From the NCBI GenBank assembly GCA_030066475.1, contig JASJBO010000094.1:1-20527 (forward strand): DNA of 20,527 bases. The letters run 5' to 3'. This document shows positions 14,103 to 20,527 of the stretch, one piece after another. Both the position numbers and the translations under genes were made by a program. The notes beneath the pieces were generated by a model. The model searched no databases. It was not told the origin of the DNA and saw only the letters and a list, made by a program, of their open reading frames with translations. Source of the stretch: Myxococcota bacterium (lineage in GTDB: Bacteria; Myxococcota_A; UBA9160; PR03). The stretch's first letter is position 1. The number at the start of each line of letters is the position of its first letter.

Positions 14103-14365
14103 ATGAAGGAGCTGCACCGGTTCGAGCTGGAGGGCGCCGTCGACGGCGACGGGCACATCCTCGAGCCGCCCGACATGTGGGCGCGCTACATCGACCCCGC
14201 GCACCGCGACGTCGCGATGGGGATCCGGCCTCCGACTTCCCGCACCCGGACCACCCGCCGGACTACGTGCCGGAGACGGAGCGGCTGACGAGCCAGCTCC
14301 CCGAGTCGGCGCGCGCGGGGTTCCTCGGACGCAACGTGCTCGAGGCGTACCGGATTGCAGAGTAG
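14103..14365 (+). pseudogene. amidohydrolase (TIM-barrel metal hydrolase) relic with internal deletion and frameshift
   Basis: The first about 40 codons read FELEGAVDGDGHILEPPDMW and then ARYIDPAHRDVAMGI. This is the typical start of amidohydrolase-2 family proteins (xxDGHxxEPPDxWxxYIDPxxRD). Near 14224-14227 the text jumps to another frame, reading ASDFPHPDHPP, then YVPETERLTSQLPE and GRNVLEAYRIAE to a TAG at 14363-14365. That is the characteristic end of the same family (SDxPHPD...NxxxxY). About 280 residues of barrel are missing, and the two ends are out of frame with each other. The gene starts 81 bases from the divergent thiolase relic. Confidence 0.7.
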
Positions 14366-14406
14366 CCAGCGTGCCCCGCGGGGGACGACTCCCCCCGGTA
14401 CCACCC

Positions 14407-14435
14407 CTGTCATGGGAGGCGCGGTCCGCTAAGGT
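14407..14435 (+). promoter_or_regulatory. candidate promoter of the HxlR operon
   Basis: CTGTCA (14407-14412, four of six matches to TTGACA) and TAAGGT (14430-14435, TANNNT form) are separated by exactly 17 bases. The -10 overlaps the first arm of the operator dyad. The predicted start lies about 30 bases before the TTG start codon. Confidence 0.5.
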
Positions 14436-14450
14436 TTCGTAACGCAACCT
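14432..14450. promoter_or_regulatory. HxlR operator-like dyad
   Basis: AGGTTTCGTAACGCAACCT is a 19-base near-perfect palindrome (AGGTT-n-CG-T-n-A-CG-n-AACCT), with mismatches only at one symmetric pair besides the central base. It sits on the promoter of the HxlR gene, between the -10 and the ribosome-binding site, so autoregulation by HxlR is likely but inferred. Confidence 0.6.
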
Positions 14451-14472
14451 GTAGCCGTCGAGGAGCCCAAGG

Positions 14473-14964
14473 TTGTCCCGGAAGCGCTTCGAGAGCATGA
14501 ACTGCGGGGTCGCCCAGGCGCTGGAGCAGGTGGGCGACTGGTGGTCGCTGCTGATCGTGCGCGACGCGTTCTTCGGCCTGCGCCGCTTCGCCCAGTTCGA
14601 GGCCAGCCTGGGCATCGCGAAGAACATCCTGAGCCAGCGGCTCCAGAAGCTGGTCGAGCACGGCGTGCTCGAGAAGAGGCGGCGCGACGAGCCCGGCAAC
14701 CGCTTCGACTACGCGCTGACCCGCAAGGGCCGCGACCTGTGGCTGGTGCTGACCGCGATGCGCCTGTGGTCGGATCGCTGGGTCTTCGGCGAGGACCAGG
14801 TGCCGCTCATCGTGCGCGAGCGCGACACGGGCCGGCGCGTGGCGGGGCTGCTGGCGGTGGACGAGCGCGGCGACCCGATCGACCCGAGCCAGCTCGAGTG
14901 GATTCCCGGACCGGGCATGGACGCCAGCCGGACCGGCAGCTTCGAACGCGAGATGGAGGACTGA
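14473..14964 (+). CDS. HxlR-family transcriptional regulator
   Basis: The 163-residue protein is a winged-helix regulator of the HxlR type. The family opening is present as NCGVAQALEQVGDWWSLLIV, including the conserved cysteine (Cys11) that serves as redox or electrophile sensor in some relatives. The recognition part, FEASLGIAKNILSQRLQKLV at about 42-61, and the wing GVLEKRRRDEPGNRFDYALT follow. The extra about 60 C-terminal residues are usual in this branch. The start is TTG at 14473, with AGGAG (14461-14465) 7 bases upstream; the next Met lies at residue 9. The gene is 4 bases from the molybdoenzyme gene, so it heads that operon and probably controls it through the dyad at 14432. Confidence 0.88.
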   Translation: MSRKRFESMNCGVAQALEQVGDWWSLLIVRDAFFGLRRFAQFEASLGIAKNILSQRLQKLVEHGVLEKRRRDEPGNRFDYALTRKGRDLWLVLTAMRLWSDRWVFGEDQVPLIVRERDTGRRVAGLLAVDERGDPIDPSQLEWIPGPGMDASRTGSFEREMED

Positions 14965-14968
14965 GCCC

Positions 14969-17218
<2,250 letters not shown>

Positions 17219-17277
17219 GGTCGCAGCGCGCACAGCGACCGCGGCGCTCGCGGCGCGGACCGAGGAGGGAGCGAGGC

Positions 17278-18042
17278 ATGGAGCCTGTCTGTCTGGTGAT
17301 CGGAGCCGGCGCCGGGATCGGCGGCAACGTGGGCAAGCGGTTCGCGCGGGAGGGCTACCACGCGGTCCTGTGCCGGCGCAGCGACGAGCAGGGACTGCAG
17401 CACCTGGTGAAGAGCATCGAGGCGGAGGGCGGCTCGGCCTCGGGCTTCCTGCTCGACGCCGCCCAGCCCGATGCCATCGAGGACCGCGTCGCCGCCGTCG
17501 AGGCCGAGCTCGGTCCGATCGAGGTCGTCGCCTTCAACCTCGGCGCCCAGATCGGCAACCGCGCGCTCGCGGACACCAGCTACAAGGCGTTCGAGCTGGG
17601 CTGGCGGCTCGCGACCTTCGCGCTGTTCCGCACGGCGTCCGCCGTGTTCCCGCGCATGGAGGAACGCGGCGCCGGCACCCTCCTGGTGACCTCCGCCACC
17701 GCCGCCGTGCGCGGCAACGCGGGGCAGCACTCGCACGCCGCCGCCATGGGCGGCCGGCGCATGCTGTGCCAGACCCTCAACGCGGAGTTCGCGCCCAAGG
17801 GCATCCACGTCGCCCACATCCTGATCGACGGCGCCGTGGACGCGCCCGACACGCTGGGCCGCATGCTGGGACCGGAGGGTTTCCAGCAGCTCCGCGAGTC
17901 CCGCGGCATGGAGCACGACGGGCTGCTGCTTCCCGAGAAGGTCGCCGACACCTACTTCCACCTGGCGCAGCAGCACCGCTCCGCCTGGACCCACGAGATC
18001 GACCTGCGGGCCTTCTCGGACCGACCCTGGTGGAACCACTGA
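17278..18042 (+). CDS. SDR-family protein lacking the usual catalytic Tyr and Lys
   Basis: The 254-residue protein has the SDR Rossmann fold. VIGAGAGIGGNVGKRFA (8-24) is the glycine-rich nucleotide loop, NLGA at 87-90 replaces NNAG, and VTSATAA at 137-143 carries the position of the active-site serine (S139). The YxxxK motif expected about 13 residues later reads H153-A-A-A-M157, so both Tyr and Lys are missing. Some relatives with FASAK here also lack Tyr but keep Lys. It may be a divergent dehydrogenase, a hydratase or isomerase-like derivative, or a binding protein. AGGAGG lies 9 bases before the ATG. It is 59 bases after the molybdoenzyme gene and probably in the same operon. Confidence 0.85.
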   Translation: MEPVCLVIGAGAGIGGNVGKRFAREGYHAVLCRRSDEQGLQHLVKSIEAEGGSASGFLLDAAQPDAIEDRVAAVEAELGPIEVVAFNLGAQIGNRALADTSYKAFELGWRLATFALFRTASAVFPRMEERGAGTLLVTSATAAVRGNAGQHSHAAAMGGRRMLCQTLNAEFAPKGIHVAHILIDGAVDAPDTLGRMLGPEGFQQLRESRGMEHDGLLLPEKVADTYFHLAQQHRSAWTHEIDLRAFSDRPWWNH

Positions 18043-18061
18043 TCGCGAACGCCCCGCTTCC

Positions 18062-18090
18062 TTGCCGCCCCGAGGGCGAGCGAGTAGGGT
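18062..18090 (+). promoter_or_regulatory. candidate promoter of the GST gene
   Basis: TTGCCG (18062-18067) and TAGGGT (18085-18090) are separated by exactly 17 bases. This is the best sigma70-like pair in the window. The leader of about 22 bases contains GAGGAG, 5 bases before the GTG start. Confidence 0.5.
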
Positions 18091-18118
18091 GCGCACTGGC
18101 GACGAACGAGGAGAGACC

Positions 18119-18730
18119 GTGCTGAAGCTTCACTTCGCGCCCAACTCGCGGGCCGGGCGCATCGTCTGGCTCTTCGAGGAGCTGGGCCTCGAGTACGCGC
18201 TGAACAAGATGGCCTTCCACCCGAAGGACCTGAAGTCGGACGAGCACCGCCGGCGCCATCCGCTGGGCCGCGTCCCGGTGCTCGAGGACGGCGACGTCTC
18301 GATCTACGAGTCGGGCGCGATCGTCGAGTACGTGATGGCGCGCTACGGCGACGGGGGCCTGAAGCCGGCGGTCGACTCCGTGGAGTTCCCGGAGTACCTG
18401 CAGTGGTTCCACTACTGCGAGGGCATGGTGATGCCGCCGATCAACACGATCATGGTGCACTCCGTGCTGCTTCCGCCCGAGCGGCGCAACGAGGAGGTGC
18501 TCGGTCAGGCCAAGCGCCTGCTGACGCGCTCGCTCGCTCCGGTCGAGGCGGCGCTCGAAGGACGCGAGTACCTGGTGGGCGACTTCTCCGCGGCCGACAT
18601 CATGCTGGGCCACGCGATCTTCATGTCGAACCGCCTGGGCTGCGTGACCGACGAGATGCCGAACCTCAAGGCGTACGTGAAGCGCGTCGAGGCACGGCCC
18701 GCCTTCCAGACCGCGATCCAGATGCAGTGA
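18119..18730 (+). CDS. glutathione S-transferase family protein
   Basis: The 203-residue protein has the two GST domains. The thioredoxin-like N-terminal half holds LHFAPNSRAGRIVWLFEELG (Ser10 or Arg11 near the glutathione thiol), the cis-proline RVPVL at 51-55, and the gamma-glutamyl contact YESGAIVEY at 63-71. The helical C-terminal half includes EGREYLVGDFSAADIMLGHA, with the conserved N-cap box aspartate. Length is typical. The start is GTG at 18119, set by GAGGAG 5 bases upstream. The stop overlaps the next gene's GTG (GTGA). It may conjugate, reduce or isomerise an electrophile generated by the upstream oxidoreductases; the substrate is unknown. Confidence 0.92.
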   Translation: MLKLHFAPNSRAGRIVWLFEELGLEYALNKMAFHPKDLKSDEHRRRHPLGRVPVLEDGDVSIYESGAIVEYVMARYGDGGLKPAVDSVEFPEYLQWFHYCEGMVMPPINTIMVHSVLLPPERRNEEVLGQAKRLLTRSLAPVEAALEGREYLVGDFSAADIMLGHAIFMSNRLGCVTDEMPNLKAYVKRVEARPAFQTAIQMQ

Positions 18731-19350
18731 CGGCGCGCGCCCTGATCTGGGGCATCCCGGCCGCGCTCTATGCCGTCTTCGCGTGGTGGTACACGGACCT
18801 GGGCGGACCGCTCGAGCCCGACGAGATCGACGCCTTCGTGGCCGGCTTCGAGGCGCGCGATGTCGACCCCGAGGTGGTCGCGCAGCTCCGGCGCTTCATG
18901 GAGACCGACTCGGGCCGCCAGTTCCTGATGCTCAACGTGCTCGACATGAACGAGACTCCGCCGGACGTCGAGGGGGCCGAGCCCGGCGAGTCGGCCGAGC
19001 AGCTCATGGGCCGCTACATGGAGCACATGTACCGGGAGCTGCTGCGCCGCGCCTGCCATCCCGTCGTCGCCGGTGACGCGGTGCACCGAAGCATGGACCT
19101 CGTCGGGATCGAGGGCGCCGAGGAGTGGGACCTGGGCGCGCTGATGCGCTACCGCAGTCGCCGCAGCTTCATGGAGGTCGTCGCCGACCCGGAGACGCTG
19201 GGGCGCCACGAGTTCAAGGTCGCCGCGCTCACCAAGACCATCGCGTTCCCGATCGAGACGCGGCTCTACCTCGGCGACCCGCGGCTGCTGCTGGGCCTGA
19301 TCCTGCTGGCCGGCGCGGCGCTCACCGACCTGGCCTTCGGCCGCCGCTGA
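18727..19350 (+). CDS. membrane-anchored protein of unknown function
   Basis: The 207-residue protein has a hydrophobic helix at about 4-20 (LIWGIPAALYAVFAWWY) and another at about 183-202 (LLLGLILLAGAALTDLAF). The roughly 155-residue polar domain between them contains MRYRSRRSFMEVVADPETLG and then FKVAALTKTIAFPIE. That pattern resembles small dimeric alpha/beta-barrel proteins of the DUF1330 type, but I cannot name the family. The start is GTG at 18727, overlapping the GST stop by 4 bases, so translation is coupled. The 3' end overlaps the converging VPEA-tail gene by 29 bases. A link with glutathione-dependent chemistry is suggested only by the coupling. Confidence 0.7.
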   Translation: MTARALIWGIPAALYAVFAWWYTDLGGPLEPDEIDAFVAGFEARDVDPEVVAQLRRFMETDSGRQFLMLNVLDMNETPPDVEGAEPGESAEQLMGRYMEHMYRELLRRACHPVVAGDAVHRSMDLVGIEGAEEWDLGALMRYRSRRSFMEVVADPETLGRHEFKVAALTKTIAFPIETRLYLGDPRLLLGLILLAGAALTDLAFGRR

Positions 19351-19981
19351 GCCCGCGCAGCGCCGACAGCGCGAGCCAGGCCGCGGCGCCGCCCGCCGCG
19401 CCGCCGGCCTCCGGCACGGGCTGCGGCGCCACGGCCGTCAGCGTGGCGCGCGAGGGGCCGTTGTCGACCCGGAAGCTGCCCATCGTGTCGTAGCTGCCGA
19501 CGTTGGTGCGCACGAACAGGATGCGCGAGGACTCGCCCGGCAGCAGCCGGCCGGGCCCGGGACCGAGCTCGGAGAGCCCGAACCGCACGCGGTCGCCCTG
19601 GTTGTTCCGGCCGACGGAGGCGGGGGGGACGCCCGCCGAGGTCGAGTCCCAGTCCGCGTCGACGGCGTAGCCGAGGTAGTCGGAGACGTCGAAGCCGTTG
19701 ATGCCGCCCAGCGACTCCGCATCGACCTCGACCACGAACTCGAAGCGCAGCCCGCCCGACTCGCGGTAGACCTCCCAGGTGATCTCTCCCGACGCCGGCT
19801 GGGATCCTTCCCCGCCCGGGAGCGCGAAGGCGACCGTCGTGGGCCCGTCGATGCGCGAGCCGGCCGGCGGCGGGTAGCCCGCGGGGTCGCCGACCTCACC
19901 GGCGTCGAGCGGAACGGCTCGGGCGGCGGGCGGGAGTGACAGCAGCAGGGCGGTGAGCGGAAACAGCGCAGCAGGGAGCAT
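19322..19981 (-). CDS. exported protein with variant PEP-CTERM-like (VPEA) tail
   Basis: The 219-residue protein has a clear signal peptide (MLPAALFPLTALLLSLPPAARA, cleavage after residue 22). The mature domain is acidic and beta-rich (ITWEVYRESGGLRFEFVVEV, DVSDYLGYAVDADWD), resembling domains in other PEP-CTERM proteins. The tail from about 189 starts VPEAGGAAGGAAAW, continues with a hydrophobic segment and ends RGLSGGRRPGR. The tripartite layout is that of PEP-CTERM, but the second proline is replaced by Ala and the helix is short and alanine-rich. The ATG at 19981 is preceded by GGAGAGAG about 7 bases upstream. It probably goes to the cell surface; cleavage by an exosortase-like enzyme is uncertain. 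Confidence 0.72.
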   Translation of the reverse strand: MLPAALFPLTALLLSLPPAARAVPLDAGEVGDPAGYPPPAGSRIDGPTTVAFALPGGEGSQPASGEITWEVYRESGGLRFEFVVEVDAESLGGINGFDVSDYLGYAVDADWDSTSAGVPPASVGRNNQGDRVRFGLSELGPGPGRLLPGESSRILFVRTNVGSYDTMGSFRVDNGPSRATLTAVAPQPVPEAGGAAGGAAAWLALSALRGLSGGRRPGR

Positions 19982-20105
19982 CGGATCTCTCTCCGCCCCG
20001 ACGTTAGGCCGACTCGACGGCCTCCGCCCGGATCGCCGCGAGCAGCGCTCGAAGCGGGCGCGGGTCGCTGGCTCGCGCGCGTCGTTGCCAGGATGCCCGA
20101 GGACA

Positions 20106-20148
20106 GGTACCAAGGAAAGGCCCGTTTCATGCGTGCAGCGGGTACCAA
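20106..20148 (+). promoter_or_regulatory. GGTACCAA direct repeats around the MocR gene start
   Basis: GGTACCAA occurs at 20106-20113 and 20141-20148, 35 bases start to start, flanking the ribosome-binding site and start codon. Direct repeats of a TACCA-type half-site with about three helical turns between them are known for the MocR regulator GabR of Bacillus. The position suggests an autoregulatory operator; binding is inferred. Confidence 0.5.
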
Positions 20149-20527
20149 TCTCGGCGGGACTCCCATGTGGCTCGAGCTCGACGGGGACGGGGCGCTCTAC
20201 CAGCAGGCGGTTCGCGCGCTCCGGGCGGCGATCCTCGACGGGCGCCTGCGCGCCGGCGCGCGGCTGCCGGCGACGCGCACGCTGGCCCGCGAGGCGAGCC
20301 TGTCGCGCAACACGGTGATCCAGGCGTACGCGCAGCTCCTGGACGAGGGCTATCTGGTGTCGCGCCAGGGCTCGGGGACCTACGTCAGCGAGATCCTGCC
20401 CGAGGAGCGCCCGGGCGCAGGTGCCGCGCCGCGGGCGCGGGAGCCCCAGCGCGCCCGCCGCCGCCGGTCGCCGCCGGTCTCGGCCCAGGCCCGCCGCATC
20501 GTCGCCCGCGCGCCGCGCGCCGGGGTG
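20129..20527 (+). CDS. MocR/PdxR-type GntR-family regulator (N-terminal part, runs off the window)
   Basis: The 133 visible codons contain the GntR winged helix. LYQQAVRALRAAILDGRL (23-40), GARLPATRTLAREASLSRNT (43-62) and AYAQLLDEGYLVSRQGSGTY (66-85) are typical of MocR regulators. There this domain is followed by a linker and a PLP-binding aminotransferase-like domain. Only the start of an arginine- and proline-rich linker is visible before the window ends. AAGGAAAGG (20112-20120) lies 8 bases before the ATG at 20129, which favours it over the ATG at 20165, although WLELDGDG after the latter resembles the common start of the family. Its targets may lie to the right or be the divergent VPEA-tail gene. 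Confidence 0.85.
   Translation, partial: MRAAGTNLGGTPMWLELDGDGALYQQAVRALRAAILDGRLRAGARLPATRTLAREASLSRNTVIQAYAQLLDEGYLVSRQGSGTYVSEILPEERPGAGAAPRAREPQRARRRRSPPVSAQARRIVARAPRAGV

Noticed and set aside
14219..14228. GGATCC at the amidohydrolase relic junction as a possible cloning scar
   Set aside because: A single six-base site is expected by chance in 20 kb, and nothing else suggests a vector or cloning origin.

Overview
This window comes from a GC-rich Gram-negative bacterium. Hand counts of single 60-base lines give about 77% GC near 15540 and about 55% near 2400. Two exported proteins end in PEP-CTERM-type sorting tails and one carries a lipobox, which together imply an outer membrane and an exosortase system. 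The gene mix (cytochrome P450, molybdopterin oxidoreductases, acyl-CoA ligase, SDR, GST, many small regulators) fits uncultivated Myxococcota or other former 'Deltaproteobacteria'. That placement is an inference. No rRNA, tRNA, CRISPR array, transposase or integrase was seen.

Left block (1-2660), visibly lower in GC: an MDR oxidoreductase overlaps a DNA-binding-only AraC regulator. Next come a truncated SnoaL/NTF2-like relic and, on the minus strand, a PEP-CTERM surface protein. Two strong hairpins (2661-2695 and 2791-2834) fill the gap before the next gene; the first has the form of a terminator for the minus-strand P450.

Catabolic block 1 (2912-7632): a cytochrome P450 (minus) diverges from a TetR - DUF2505 - molybdopterin oxidoreductase operon. 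The intergenic gap has two tandem dyads between divergent -10-like hexamers, so the TetR protein probably controls both directions.

Cation block (7711-10286): CPA1 antiporter, a TrkA_C membrane protein and a DUF2391 membrane protein form a tight operon. It is followed by a minus-strand relic of an AAA-type ATPase (Walker A retained) and a small HEWGH membrane protein.

Middle block (11037-14365): a CaiC-like acyl-CoA ligase, a lipidated PNPOx-like protein, a two-pore-helix K+ channel on the minus strand, and two divergent gene relics. One is thiolase-like and one amidohydrolase-like; each keeps its N- and C-terminal ends but has lost the middle.

Catabolic block 2 (14473-19350): an HxlR regulator with a near-perfect operator dyad, a second molybdopterin oxidoreductase, an SDR that lacks the usual Tyr and Lys, a GST with a good promoter, and a small membrane protein. 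The right end has a protein with a variant VPEA tail (minus) and, running off the edge, a MocR/GntR regulator whose ribosome-binding region is flanked by GGTACCAA direct repeats.

The clearest theme is two separately regulated molybdoenzyme operons (TetR-type and HxlR-type). Neither has recognisable electron-transfer subunits, and at least four eroded genes lie scattered between operons.
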